Source: Chloroflexota bacterium (GTDB lineage: Bacteria > Chloroflexota > Anaerolineae > Anaerolineales > Villigracilaceae). Taken from it: DNA of 64,000 nt. The translations under genes and the position numbers were made by a program. The DNA lies in NCBI GenBank assembly GCA_016223135.1, contig JACRPQ010000015.1:248001-312000 (forward strand), in the 5' to 3' direction. This document shows, in pieces, positions 16,611 through 25,616 of the stretch; positions within the stretch are counted from its first letter, which is position 1; each line of letters starts with the position of its first letter. The notes beneath the pieces were generated by a model. The model saw only the letters and a list, made by a program, of their open reading frames with translations, was not told the DNA's origin and made no database searches.

Positions 16611-18590
16611 CTTCATCCGCTCTGCCACGAGTTCCGCCACATCCTTGACCTGAACCTCGCCGCCGTCCGCCTTCGAGGCGTCGCTCATCATCGTCAGACA
16701 GAACGGACAACCGACGGCGATGGTGTTTGCGCCTGTGGACTTTGCCTCCTTGAACCGCGCTTCATTCACGCGACCTGAACCCGCCTCCTCCTCCTTCCAC
16801 ATTTGCGCCCCGCCCGCGCCGCAGCAGAAGGACTTGGCGCCATGCCGCGGCATCTCGATGGTCGTCACGCCCGTGGATTTCAACGCCTCGCGCGGCGCAT
16901 CGAATTCCTTGTTGTGGCGTCCCAAATAACACGGGTCATGGAACGTCACCGATAACTGGTCACTGGTCACTTCCAAACTGATCTTCCCCGCTCCCACCAA
17001 CTCGTTAATCAACTGCGTATGATGAATCACCGTGTAATTCCCGCCAAAGGCAGGGTACTCGTTCTTGATGGTATGCAGACAATGCGGACAGGTCGTCACA
17101 ATCCGCTTCGGCTTGACCTCGTTGAGGATTTCCACATTTTGCGTTGCCAGCCCGAAGAAAATATCCTCGCGCCCGGCGCGCCGCGCCGAATCGCCTGTGC
17201 AGGATTCGCTTTTGCCAAGCACCGCATAGTTGACTCCTGCCGCGTTCAAAATCTTCGCAAAGGCTTGAGCGGTCTTTTGCGCGCGGGCGTCGGTGGCGGG
17301 AGCGCACCCCACCCACCAGAGAATCTCAGGCTCGGGGTTTTGCTCGATGGTCGGCACGTTCAATCCATCCGCCCACTTCATGCGGTCCGCCTGCGAGACG
17401 TTCCACGGGTTCATGTTGCGTTCCATGCCCTTGAACGCCGTCTCCAACTGCTTGGGGAAGGCGCTCTCCATCATCGAAAGGTTGCGGCGGATGTCGAGGA
17501 TGTCGCGCATCGGTTCGTTGCCGACAGGGCAAATATCCACGCATGCGCCGCAGCTGGTGCAAGCCCACACCGCCTCTTCGGGAATCAACTGCGTGAGCGG
17601 CACATCGGTCCCGCCGCCGAAGTTCAGGTGATAGCGCTTGTTGATTTCCAGCGCGGCAGGCGAAAGCAGTTTGCCCGTGTTATAGGCAGGGCAAACCTCC
17701 TGACAGCGGAAACACATGATGCAGGCGTAACTGTCCATGATTTGTTCCCAGCCCAGGTCTTTCATGGTTGCCGCGCCAAACTGCTCGATGGACTGGTCGT
17801 CGAGATTGATGTAACTCAATTCGCCGATGGACCTGCGCTCCGGCTTCAATGCAAAATTGAGGGGCGCAAAGAACAGATGAATGTGCTTGGAATACGGGAA
17901 GTAGGGGAGGAATGCCACCACCGCGCCGATGGACAGCCAGAACATGATTCGCTCGCCGATGAGCAGTGTCCCCGCATCTGCCCCGGACCATAAGCCTGCC
18001 ACCGCCGAAATGAACGGCTGCCAGCGGTCATAGCCTTTTTCCGCCACGTAGAACGATTCGCCCAGCAGCCGCGCCGTGTTATGCGTCAGAATGAACAGCG
18101 CCACGATGGCAGAGTCGCGCAGGATGCCGAAACGCGCTTTGGGATGCAGAAGAGTCGTCTCGCGCGTGGAGAGAGTCGCAGGTCGAAGAATGAAGCGGCG
18201 CGCCACCAGGGCAAGCATGCCGACGAGAATCGCCACGTTCGCCACGTCTGCAAGCAGGCGGTACAAATCTCCTGCAACGCCGAGATGTTCGAGTAATTTG
18301 TAATTGGTAAATGCGTAGATCAGGTCTGCGAGGTTGATGAGGAGAAAAGAGAGAAAACCCCAGCCGATGAATGCGTGCAGGAGACTCGTCCAGAGACGGA
18401 AGCGGAAGACGGGCTGAAACAAGCCTACTTTGACGATGAGTTCGCCGAGGCGTTTCCAGAGGAGATTCCAATCGGGCTTGCCCTGCCCACTGGCGATGTG
18501 GGCGATGATGCGCTTTACGCCTTTATAGGTGAAATAGAGCGATGCGGCGGTCGCAAGGACGAAGAGGATTTTTTCGGTGAACGAGAGCAT
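16608..18590 (-). CDS. Membrane-bound Fe-S oxidoreductase, HdrD/FadF-like with NarI-type domain
   Basis: A 660-aa fusion. Residues 1 to about 255 have five or six helices resembling the cytochrome b subunit of nitrate reductase (NarI), with candidate heme His ligands. Two 4Fe-4S clusters follow: CIMCFRCQEVCP and CTSCGACVDICP. The C-terminus has two CCG-type domains with CPHCLHT, DPCYLGRHN, CCGAGGAQM and GCPFCLTM. This layout matches HdrDE-like and ETF:menaquinone oxidoreductase (EMO/FadF) proteins, which move electrons between a soluble donor and menaquinone. No etfAB or acyl-CoA dehydrogenase gene is adjacent, so the donor is open. The start follows AGGAGGAACC. Confidence 0.85.
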   Translation of the reverse strand: MLSFTEKILFVLATAASLYFTYKGVKRIIAHIASGQGKPDWNLLWKRLGELIVKVGLFQPVFRFRLWTSLLHAFIGWGFLSFLLINLADLIYAFTNYKLLEHLGVAGDLYRLLADVANVAILVGMLALVARRFILRPATLSTRETTLLHPKARFGILRDSAIVALFILTHNTARLLGESFYVAEKGYDRWQPFISAVAGLWSGADAGTLLIGERIMFWLSIGAVVAFLPYFPYSKHIHLFFAPLNFALKPERRSIGELSYINLDDQSIEQFGAATMKDLGWEQIMDSYACIMCFRCQEVCPAYNTGKLLSPAALEINKRYHLNFGGGTDVPLTQLIPEEAVWACTSCGACVDICPVGNEPMRDILDIRRNLSMMESAFPKQLETAFKGMERNMNPWNVSQADRMKWADGLNVPTIEQNPEPEILWWVGCAPATDARAQKTAQAFAKILNAAGVNYAVLGKSESCTGDSARRAGREDIFFGLATQNVEILNEVKPKRIVTTCPHCLHTIKNEYPAFGGNYTVIHHTQLINELVGAGKISLEVTSDQLSVTFHDPCYLGRHNKEFDAPREALKSTGVTTIEMPRHGAKSFCCGAGGAQMWKEEEAGSGRVNEARFKEAKSTGANTIAVGCPFCLTMMSDASKADGGEVQVKDVAELVAERMK

Positions 18591-18613
18591 GGTTCCTCCT
18601 GAAGTGAAAATAA

Positions 18614-18649
18614 AGCGAAGCCAAACCTCTTGGATGGGTTTGCTTCGCT
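18614..18649 (-). terminator. Terminator of the lysR-type gene
   Basis: Arms AGCGAAG-CAAACC and GGTTTG-CTTCGCT with one bulged base, followed on the minus strand by TTTATTTT. It lies between the LysR-type regulator and the Fe-S oxidoreductase, so these two are probably separate units. Confidence 0.65.
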
Positions 18650-18730
18650 GTGAGTTAAGCGCTGGCGGCAGAGTCGGGTGGCTGCGGCGTCATGGCTTTA
18701 GTGTAGCATATCTACCTGCAGGCGGCAACT

Positions 18731-19678
18731 TCAGGCTGGCGGTTCGAAACGCACGAGGCTGTCCCACAGTTCATTGTTGATTTTTTCATATTGCGATTTG
18801 ACAAAATCCCAAAAGAGGGTCTGCGTCTGCGTGAACGGCAGACCGATATGACGCGCCATATAGATTTTGCGGCGCAATTCCATTCCTTCCACTTCGACCT
18901 TTTTGAGCCGCCCGAGCGCCAAACCGCGCGCCGCCACCATTTCGGAGACGAAAGCGATGCCGACGCCGCGCTCCACTGTCATTGCCACCGCTTCTGTGCT
19001 GCCGAGTTCCATGACGATGTTGAGGGCATCCATGCTGATTTGATGTTGTTTCAACCCTTCCATGATGGTTTCACAGGTGCCTGTCGTTTCTTCACACTTG
19101 ATGATGGGTTGATCGAGCAGGTCGGCTGGCAGGGCGTGACCGTAGGCTGCCCAGGGATGATTGGGATTGACAATGAGAACAATGCGGTCTTCAAAGAAGG
19201 GGGTGCAAACAATGTCGCGGTGTTCGATGAATTTGCTGGAAACGCCAATGGGAATGATGCGGTTGAGAAGCCGTTCCACCACACCATCGCGGCTCATCAC
19301 TTTAACGCGCGGATACACGGCAGGATAATTTTGTCGAAACTCGGCAAGCAGCAGGGGGAGCAGGTATCGCCCTGCAGAAGTGGAGCAGCCGATGAGCAGT
19401 TCGCCGCCGATTTGATTGTTGATTTCCTGCAGGCTGTCTTCGAGCAAACGCGCGGCAAGCAGGACCTCGCGCACCATCGGCAGGATGGTCTGCCCTGCCT
19501 CGCTCAATTCGACCGACCGCCCGCTGCGGATGAAAAGTTCGGCGTGGCAGGCGCGTTCCAATGCCTGAATGCTCTGGCTGACCGCCGACTGTGACATGTG
19601 CAGACGCTTCGCGGCTTGACTGAAGTTTTTTTCCTCCGCGGCTGTCAGGAAGACCCGCAAGTGGGATAGCTCGAACAT
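18731..19678 (-). CDS. LysR-type transcriptional regulator
   Basis: A 315-aa LTTR. The N-terminal winged HTH is clear: LSHLRVFLTAAEEKNFSQAA, then RLHMSQSAVSQSIQALE. The rest is a two-lobed effector domain, including GELLIGCSTSAGRYLLP at its start, CysB/CbbR-like. The effector is unknown. It is divergent from the octaheme cytochrome c gene; 207 nt separate the two starts and contain a clean dyad at 19745, the usual arrangement of an LTTR with its target. Control of the cytochrome gene and of its own promoter is therefore inferred. Confidence 0.92.
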   Translation of the reverse strand: MFELSHLRVFLTAAEEKNFSQAAKRLHMSQSAVSQSIQALERACHAELFIRSGRSVELSEAGQTILPMVREVLLAARLLEDSLQEINNQIGGELLIGCSTSAGRYLLPLLLAEFRQNYPAVYPRVKVMSRDGVVERLLNRIIPIGVSSKFIEHRDIVCTPFFEDRIVLIVNPNHPWAAYGHALPADLLDQPIIKCEETTGTCETIMEGLKQHQISMDALNIVMELGSTEAVAMTVERGVGIAFVSEMVAARGLALGRLKKVEVEGMELRRKIYMARHIGLPFTQTQTLFWDFVKSQYEKINNELWDSLVRFEPPA

Positions 19679-19744
19679 AAGACACTTCCTATTTTTTGTT
19701 TTGGCATAACGTGTACGGGCTGATGCTCTATAAACGGCAGTAAA

Positions 19745-19763
19745 GATTAACTATCAGTTAATC
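19745..19763. promoter_or_regulatory. Candidate LysR-type operator
   Basis: A perfect dyad GATTAACT-ATC-AGTTAATC (8-bp arms, 3-bp centre) in the divergent intergenic region, 67 bp before the regulator start and 122 bp before the cytochrome start. It contains a T-N11-A LTTR box. Confidence 0.6.
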
Positions 19764-19885
19764 AAATAAGTTGCTGTGATGTTCGTTACTATAAATAATA
19801 AGCCAATTTAATGATAATAGATAGTGACTTTTGTCACAATCGACAAGGCTTCATCTTCAGGGAACCCAGAAAGGAGAATGTGCAA

Positions 19886-21283
19886 ATGAACAAGAAGAAA
19901 ATTGCTTTAATGCTGCTGGGAATTGGGTTACTGGGGCTGATTGTAGCGGCGTGCGGCGCAAAAAGCGCTGAGACGCCTGCCCCGCCCACCCCAATCACCG
20001 TGACGAAAATTGTGGAGGTGACGAAAGAGGTGCCGGTGACGGTAGAACCTCCCGACCCTGCCGAGCAAGCCAGGGAATGGCTGCCCACCTCGCTGCATGG
20101 AACCGCTGCCGGTAAGGCATTCTGGTACGCGAAGGAAAACGGCGGGATGGAAAATCTGACCGGCATTCCCTTTGATCAACTGCCCTGTAAAAATTGCCAT
20201 ACCCTGTACAATAAAGTGGAAGACAAAAAGGGACAACCGCGCTGCGAGTCCTGCCATATCAACGACAAGTACGCGCCGGTGCAAGCCATTGTCAAACTGC
20301 CGCAATTCCCCGATGACGGCCGTGCCCAAGGGTGCCTTTCCTGCCATGGACGCCAGCGCTTTGAGTATGGCGCGACCAAGCCGCGCCTCGACCCGAACAC
20401 GGGCGATCCTGTGGCAGACCCGGTTACCGGACAAATCATGACAGAGCCGCTCGTCACAGATGTGCATCGCAGCCCCGCGCCCTACGGCAAGGGCTTGGGC
20501 TTTACCTGCGTCAACTGTCACGGCGTGGAGGATACGCACGGCGATGGGAACACCTATCGTTCCCTGCTCGAATCGCCCAACACCCAATGCACCGACTGCC
20601 ACGCGGTTGAAAAACTGAGCCAGACGCCCGGTCACACCATTCACGGCGAGAACATGAGTTGCGCGGCTTGCCACGCCCAGACGGTCGTCTCCTGCCAGGG
20701 CTGTCACATCAATGGCGTCATGGCGGGATTGCCCGAATATCCAAACGCCCGTGTCATCGGCTGGAAATTCCTGATTGTCAACGATGAGGGGAAGTACGAC
20801 CTCGGCAATATAATGGCGGCAACCTATACAACCGATACTGGCGAGGCAAAATCCTTCGTGGCTATCGGACGCTACTACGATCACAGCATTGGCAAACCCA
20901 AGACGCGCGAAGATAAAGTCGCTCTGTGCGCCTCCTGTCACGCCAGCAATGTCGTCAAACAGTATGAAGAAACGGGAGTGATTACCCTCAGCAAATGGGA
21001 TGAGGCAGAAGGCAAGATGGTCTATCCCACCAAGGGCGTAATCCCGGTGCCAGCCAACTATCAGGAATCCTTCAAACTGGCATTCCCGATCATCACCAAC
21101 ATTGACGAGGTTTTGCAAGCCTGGAAGAATGGCACGCCGCAGGCTGAAGTGGAAAAGATGACCAAATGGGCGCTGGGGAAGGACACCGTAGATTTGTGGC
21201 AAATGCTCTTTGCCAAACCGCTGGATAAAATGCCCACACAAATGCTCATCGAGCAAATTGAAGCGTTCTTCCCTGCTCAGTGA
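19886..21283 (+). CDS. Octaheme cytochrome c lipoprotein
   Basis: A 465-aa multiheme cytochrome. The signal peptide ends in lipobox VAAC, so it should be membrane-anchored on the outer face. Eight CxxCH motifs are present in order: CKNCH, CESCH, CLSCH, CVNCH, CTDCH, CAACH, CQGCH, CASCH. There is no CxxCK motif, so it is not an NrfA/hydroxylamine-oxidoreductase-type active site as written; relatives of octaheme tetrathionate reductase or a simple electron conduit are possible. The true start is the ATG at 19886 after AAGGAGAATG. The ccm genes at 23-32 kb can supply heme attachment. The upstream LysR gene is its likely regulator. Confidence 0.88.
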   Translation: MNKKKIALMLLGIGLLGLIVAACGAKSAETPAPPTPITVTKIVEVTKEVPVTVEPPDPAEQAREWLPTSLHGTAAGKAFWYAKENGGMENLTGIPFDQLPCKNCHTLYNKVEDKKGQPRCESCHINDKYAPVQAIVKLPQFPDDGRAQGCLSCHGRQRFEYGATKPRLDPNTGDPVADPVTGQIMTEPLVTDVHRSPAPYGKGLGFTCVNCHGVEDTHGDGNTYRSLLESPNTQCTDCHAVEKLSQTPGHTIHGENMSCAACHAQTVVSCQGCHINGVMAGLPEYPNARVIGWKFLIVNDEGKYDLGNIMAATYTTDTGEAKSFVAIGRYYDHSIGKPKTREDKVALCASCHASNVVKQYEETGVITLSKWDEAEGKMVYPTKGVIPVPANYQESFKLAFPIITNIDEVLQAWKNGTPQAEVEKMTKWALGKDTVDLWQMLFAKPLDKMPTQMLIEQIEAFFPAQ

Positions 21284-21318
21284 GCGGCGTTAGAATCCTC
21301 CCTTTCCCTGAAGAGCAA

Positions 21319-21347
21319 CAGACCCGCTTGCAAGCGGGTCTGTTTTT
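21319..21347. terminator. Bidirectional terminator between convergent genes
   Basis: Self-complementary CAGACCCGCTTGCAAGCGGGTCTG followed by TTTTT on the plus strand, ending the octaheme cytochrome unit. It also abuts the stop codon of the convergent SLT-like gene. Confidence 0.85.
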
Positions 21348-22998
21348 ATGGCTGGGCTATGTCGTTGACGTATTCAACCGCGCCCTGGCAGGCGGGCGCA
21401 AGGAACGGCGAAATGCCCTCAAAAGTGAGCGGCGCGTTCTCTTCGCTGGCAGCCTCAAAGGCGCTGGCAAGGCAGCCGCCGCCGGCGTTATAGTTGACCA
21501 GCGTGAACTTCCACATATCCTCATAGGAAATGCCCAATTGAGCGGGGGTCTTCCTGCCGTTGTAATTCCAAACCACCTGCGAAGTTTGCCCGCAGTTTGC
21601 CGTGAGGGCATGCGCGAATACGCTGATGCTGAATTTTGCCCGTTCCAAGTCAATCCCCAGCGGACAGGTCTCGCATGTGGCGTTAACCGCATGAATCAGC
21701 GCCAGCCGCAGGTAGGAGCGGTTGTCCTCTCCCATGTATAAGTATCCCTTGCTGCATGTCTCCGAATCCATCACCAGCGGGCAAAATTGACGGAAGAACG
21801 GCGGGTTCCACATCAGCGTTGTATCCGCCCCTTGTTCCGTCAATTGACCGAGTCCCACGTCCGCCTTCCCGCCAATCCCCGGCCAGAACTGGCTTTCGAT
21901 GGCGAACAGATTCTTGAGCAGGTTGGCTGGCACGCCCGTATCTTTTGCCACATTCAAAATAATTTCATCGAACTGATTCTGCCAGGCATTGACCGCCTCG
22001 CGCGCCGCCTCCTGCCCGCAGGCGGAAGCGCCGCCGTCCGTCAGAAGACCTCCGTCGGGACAGGCGCGCACATCCACCGCGCCGCCGCGGATGAGCTGCG
22101 CGGCGAGGTAGTTATAGGGGATTTGCGTGCCAAGCGTCTCGCTTTGAGGCGGCGTGCTCAACCATTTTGGCGGACCGCCCACCGGCGGCAGGACGCCCCA
22201 CGCCTCCACGCAGGTCGCCACCGGCACACCCGCCCATTGACTGCTCAACACGTCCACGAACCAGTAGGCAGGCTGGTCGGGGTTTCCCAAATCGGTGACT
22301 GCCACGCGGATCTGCGCTTGGAACGCCTCGCTGCTGTCGCCGTAACTGGAATACGCCCAGAACTGAAGCGTGAATAAATTCTCTCCGGTTACCGGCAAAC
22401 GCAGGCGGCAGACGGGTCCGCAGGTGAAACTCTGGTCGCCATACAGCCCCTCGATGCCGGTAATCGCATAGCCCGGCAGCGGCTCGATGCCGGTCAACAC
22501 CATGATGGGTTCCGACTCGCAAATGCTGGTGGACGATGAATACACCGGGTTGCAATTTTCGAGCGTCACCTGCACAATGGGCGGCTGGAGTTTTGTGGAA
22601 ATTTTCTTCTGCGCCGGCTTTTGATCCACCAGCACCACATAAAAACCCTTGCAGCGATTGACATCCGCCTCTCGGCAGGGTTGTTGGTTAATCCATTTTT
22701 CGTAAATTTCCTTGCCGCAATCCACATAAATATCCCCCGGCGTGGGCATTCCCTCATGATCCACTTCGATGTAGCAAGCCACATCGTTTTCTCCCCAGCG
22801 CACCAGCCACCAAAAGTATTGGGTGTAATCCACCACTGTGACGGCGTAGCGGTCGGGACCGGGTGGCGAAGCGGCTTGGGACGACGCGGCAGCCCCTCGG
22901 GAGGGAGACGCGAAAACGCTTCCCGCCAGGACGAGGAGCAGGCTCCACGTCAGAAGCCTGGTCCTCCGCCGAATCCGAATCCCGTCATCCTGTTTCAT
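21346..22998 (-). CDS. Exported protein with a lytic-transglycosylase-like domain
   Basis: A 550-aa secreted protein. Signal peptide MKQDDGIRIRRRTRLLTWSL and the following hydrophobic run precede a Cys-rich beta domain of unknown type (residues about 50-330). The C-terminal part has the SLT signature: LLKNLFAIESQFWPG with the expected catalytic Glu, then VGLGQLTEQGAD and VVWNYNG. Such domains cleave the peptidoglycan glycan strand. The many Cys pairs fit an extracytoplasmic protein. A Met at 23037 is upstream, but 22998 gives the best signal peptide. A minus-strand TATAAT lies about 25 nt before it. It is last in the minus-strand series after the ccm genes. Confidence 0.75.
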   Translation of the reverse strand: MKQDDGIRIRRRTRLLTWSLLLVLAGSVFASPSRGAAASSQAASPPGPDRYAVTVVDYTQYFWWLVRWGENDVACYIEVDHEGMPTPGDIYVDCGKEIYEKWINQQPCREADVNRCKGFYVVLVDQKPAQKKISTKLQPPIVQVTLENCNPVYSSSTSICESEPIMVLTGIEPLPGYAITGIEGLYGDQSFTCGPVCRLRLPVTGENLFTLQFWAYSSYGDSSEAFQAQIRVAVTDLGNPDQPAYWFVDVLSSQWAGVPVATCVEAWGVLPPVGGPPKWLSTPPQSETLGTQIPYNYLAAQLIRGGAVDVRACPDGGLLTDGGASACGQEAAREAVNAWQNQFDEIILNVAKDTGVPANLLKNLFAIESQFWPGIGGKADVGLGQLTEQGADTTLMWNPPFFRQFCPLVMDSETCSKGYLYMGEDNRSYLRLALIHAVNATCETCPLGIDLERAKFSISVFAHALTANCGQTSQVVWNYNGRKTPAQLGISYEDMWKFTLVNYNAGGGCLASAFEAASEENAPLTFEGISPFLAPACQGAVEYVNDIAQP

Positions 22999-23060
22999 AT
23001 AGCAAGAGAGCCCGCTAGCATTATAGCGGACTCTCATCTCTTCGGGGAGTTTTTCGTTTG

Positions 23061-23240
23061 CTATTTGGTTACAGTTTTACGCTGGGCGGCGTCCAGTTCC
23101 TCGAGTATTTCGCGGTCGCGCTGGAGGTTGCGGCTGCGCAGGTAGAGACTGGCGGCGTATAAGCCCATGACGACGAATGCGATAACGAACCCGGCAATCA
23201 TGTAGCCGGAGGTATTGGCGGTGGCGGTTTGAAATAACAT
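23061..23240 (-). CDS. ccmD: CcmD-like heme export small membrane protein
   Basis: A 59-aa reading frame starting MLFQTATANTSGYMIAGFVI, with one membrane helix (about residues 14-32) followed by a basic Arg-rich tail (YLRSRNLQRDREILEEL). This is the shape of CcmD, which stabilises CcmC-CcmE in System I and promotes release of holo-CcmE. It directly follows ccmC, the expected position, on the same strand. It is so short that gene finders may miss it. Confidence 0.8.
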   Translation of the reverse strand: MLFQTATANTSGYMIAGFVIAFVVMGLYAASLYLRSRNLQRDREILEELDAAQRKTVTK

Positions 23241-23342
23241 CAGGTCTCCTTTGTTAGTCGTTGGTCATAAGTTGTTGGAAATTCTTGCGCGTACTCGGCG
23301 TTCTCTTACGCCGAGGAGGATGTGACACCTTCGGCAGACTAC
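23241..23342. other. ccmC-ccmD spacer with hairpin
   Basis: 102 bp without a gene. It contains the hairpin CTCGGCG/CGCCGAG around 23296-23318, using the GCGTTCTCT word also found in the paired hairpins at 33248 and 46193. Confidence 0.5.
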
Positions 23343-24041
23343 TTACATTGTCACCTTCAACTTCAACTGCTCAACCTGATCCTGCAATTCGCCCAGGCGG
23401 ATGCGGTTCCAGTACAGGTCAATGAAGATGATGGTGAAGGCGAAGAGGGCAAAGAAGAACGCCACGCGCATATCGGCAGTCATGGCGAAACCGCCCTGGG
23501 CTTCGGCGTTGGCGCCGCCGATGACCACCGGGTGGATGGTGCGGAAGAGACGGATGGCAAAGAAGGTGATAGGAGCGCTCAACCCGCCGATGAGAGCATA
23601 GACCGCGCCGAAACGGGCGCGCCGTTCGGGGTCGTCAATGCCTTGGCGGAGCATGAAGTAGGCGATGTAGATGAGTTCGGTGATGGCGGCGGTGGTCAGA
23701 CGCGGGTCCCACGTCCACCACGTGTTCCAGACGGGGCGCGCCCAAATGGTGCCAAGCACAATCGTCAGGAAGAAGAAGACCAGGCTGACCTCGATGGCGG
23801 CGACCTGGTAACGGTCCCATTTCAGGTTTTTGGTGACGAGGTAGGCGACGCTGAAAACTGCCGCCAGAATGAAGCCCATCAGCGCCGTCCACGCGGTGCC
23901 GATGTGAAAATAGAAGACGCGCTGCACATCTCCCATCACTCGTTCGGTGGGGGCGAAGAACAGGGCAAGGTAGGTGGAGATGCCCAGCACGATGATGGAG
24001 AGGACATCCAGAATGGTGAGCGTTAAGGGTTTGGATTGCAT
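23343..24041 (-). CDS. ccmC: Heme handling protein CcmC
   Basis: CcmC loads heme onto CcmE on the outer side of the membrane. The 232-aa protein has six helices and the tryptophan-rich WWTWDPRLT motif that contacts heme, flanked by conserved His in YFHIGTAW and RTIHPVVIGG. The ATG at 24041 starts MQSKPLTLTILDVL; frame extension to 24212 runs through a heptamer array and is rejected. It lies between ccmB and ccmD in the usual order. Confidence 0.93.
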   Translation of the reverse strand: MQSKPLTLTILDVLSIIVLGISTYLALFFAPTERVMGDVQRVFYFHIGTAWTALMGFILAAVFSVAYLVTKNLKWDRYQVAAIEVSLVFFFLTIVLGTIWARPVWNTWWTWDPRLTTAAITELIYIAYFMLRQGIDDPERRARFGAVYALIGGLSAPITFFAIRLFRTIHPVVIGGANAEAQGGFAMTADMRVAFFFALFAFTIIFIDLYWNRIRLGELQDQVEQLKLKVTM

Positions 24042-24057
24042 GGAAACTCCTTGATGA

Positions 24058-24096
24058 GATTTGCGATTTGCGATTTCCGATTTACGATTTGCGATT
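24058..24096. repeat. Heptamer array GATTTGC
   Basis: Five and a half tandem heptamers (GATTTGC, GATTTGC, GATTTCC, GATTTAC, GATTTGC, GATT) in the 73-bp spacer between ccmB and ccmC. Non-coding. Confidence 0.85.
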
Positions 24097-24114
24097 GATG
24101 GATGTTCTGCGGAG

Positions 24115-24828
24115 TTATTCCTCCACAACATTATCGAACACCATGAATGCGACAGCGATAAAGATAAGGTCGTAGGCGATGAGCAGGCTGAGCGGGGAGA
24201 GGATTTCCTCAAAGGGCAGCCCTTCGAGATACCCTCCGCTGGCTTTGACCGCCGACAGGATAACCGGTATCACCACCGGGAAGAGCAGGATGGGAAGCAG
24301 AATGTCGCGCGTCCGCGTTTGGACCGACATGGCGGAAAGCAGAGTCCCGACTCCGGCGTAGCCGATGGAACCAAGCAGGATGACCAGCAGCAATCCCGGC
24401 TGGAAGAGGTTGATGCTGTACAGCACGCTATAGACCGGCAGGACGATGACCTCCACAATGAGCATGAACGTCAGGTTGCTGATGACCTTGCCGAAGTAGA
24501 TGGCGGAGCGATCCACCGGCGCGAGCAGCAGACCGTCCATGCAGCCGCGGTCTTTTTCGATTGCCATCGAGCGGTTGAGCCCCAGGGTGCCGGCAAAGGC
24601 AAAGGTTGCCCACAGCACACCCGAGGTCACGGACTGACGCGTTTTGATGTCCAGTTCGAGGGCGAAGTTGAAGATGAGGATGATGAGCAGGGAGAAGACC
24701 AGCATCGCCGAGAAGAGTTCGCGCGAACGAAATTCGGCTTGCAGGTCCTTCCACACCACGGCGGAGACGGCTTTGACGAAACTGCCCTGCAGCGGCTGTG
24801 AGGTGGGGCGCGGTTCGGTTTTGTTCAT
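24115..24828 (-). CDS. ccmB: Heme exporter membrane subunit CcmB
   Basis: The membrane subunit of the CcmABCD complex that uses ATP to release holo-CcmE. 237 aa with six predicted helices; WKDLQAEFRSRELFSAMLVF near the N-terminus and the first-loop segment GTLGLNRSMAIEKDRGCMDGLLLAP are typical of CcmB. Its start overlaps the ccmA stop by four bases (ATGA), so the two are translationally coupled. Confidence 0.93.
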   Translation of the reverse strand: MNKTEPRPTSQPLQGSFVKAVSAVVWKDLQAEFRSRELFSAMLVFSLLIILIFNFALELDIKTRQSVTSGVLWATFAFAGTLGLNRSMAIEKDRGCMDGLLLAPVDRSAIYFGKVISNLTFMLIVEVIVLPVYSVLYSINLFQPGLLLVILLGSIGYAGVGTLLSAMSVQTRTRDILLPILLFPVVIPVILSAVKASGGYLEGLPFEEILSPLSLLIAYDLIFIAVAFMVFDNVVEE

Positions 24829-25523
24829 GCGGCAAGCGCCTCTTTGTAGAAGGAAAGCAGGTTGCTGTTTTGCAATTCTTCGTGCTTGGCAGAAGCCGCG
24901 ATGACGCCCCGCGAGAGGATGTCGAAGCGGGTGGCGAGGTCTTCGGCGCGGGCGAGGTCGTGCGAGGTCATGACGACGGTGCGCCCTTTGGCGGCGACGG
25001 TCTTCAGCACTTCGTCCAGCATCGCGGAGGCGTCCTGGTCGAGCCCGGTATAGGGTTCGTCGAAGAGTATCACCTCGGGGTCGTGCAATACCGCCCGCCC
25101 AATGGCGAGACGCTGCTGCATACCGCGCGAAAAGGTGCGGACGAGGTCATGGCGGCGGTTTTCCAGCCCGACCATTTCAAGAACTTCGGTAATTCGGGCT
25201 TGGAAATTGGTGATGCCGTACATGCGCGCGTAGAAACGCAGGTTTTCCTCAGCGGTCAGATCGCCGTAGAGCAGGGGCAGGTGCGAGACCACACCCAGCC
25301 GGGCGCGGACGGCGGCGGCTTCGTGCGGCAGTTGATGCCCCGCCACCGTCACCTGACCCAGCGAGGGGCGTGAGAGCGAAGCGAGGATGCGCAGGAAGGT
25401 CGTCTTGCCGGCGCCGTTGGGTCCCAGCAGGGCGACGAATTCGCCCGGCTGAACCTCGAAATCCACGCCGCGCAGGACGGTTTTCAATCCAAAACGTTTG
25501 ACCAGTTTTTTGACAGTAATCAT
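24825..25523 (-). CDS. ccmA: Heme exporter ATPase CcmA
   Basis: The ABC ATPase subunit of CcmAB, 232 aa. Walker A is GPNGAGKTT (about residues 34-42), the signature motif is FSRGMQQR, Walker B is VILFDEPYTGLD, and the switch His is in MTSHDL. It provides energy for releasing heme-loaded CcmE from CcmC. It overlaps ccmB by four bases. The preceding 93 bp contain a short interspersed repeat rather than a clear promoter. Confidence 0.92.
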   Translation of the reverse strand: MITVKKLVKRFGLKTVLRGVDFEVQPGEFVALLGPNGAGKTTFLRILASLSRPSLGQVTVAGHQLPHEAAAVRARLGVVSHLPLLYGDLTAEENLRFYARMYGITNFQARITEVLEMVGLENRRHDLVRTFSRGMQQRLAIGRAVLHDPEVILFDEPYTGLDQDASAMLDEVLKTVAAKGRTVVMTSHDLARAEDLATRFDILSRGVIAASAKHEELQNSNLLSFYKEALAA

Positions 25524-25536
25524 GAATATTCACCCG

Positions 25537-25600
25537 TCATTGCGAGCGCAGCGTGGGGGAAGCAATCTACACACTGAGGGGATTGCCTCGGGCTGACGTC
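25537..25600. repeat. Interspersed GTCATTGCGAGC repeat
   Basis: CGTCATTGCGAGCGCAGCG, then GAAGCAATCT, mirrored by GGATTGCCTCGGGCTGACG. This resembles a REP-like sequence seen in the intergenic DNA of many unrelated bacteria. It lies between the cytochrome c gene and ccmA. Confidence 0.6.
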
Positions 25601-25616
25601 CTCGCAGCGGCATGGG

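Noticed and set aside
19928-21256. 442-aa minus-strand frame opposite the octaheme cytochrome
   Set aside because: The plus strand has eight CxxCH motifs, a lipobox and a ribosome binding site; the antisense frame has nothing.
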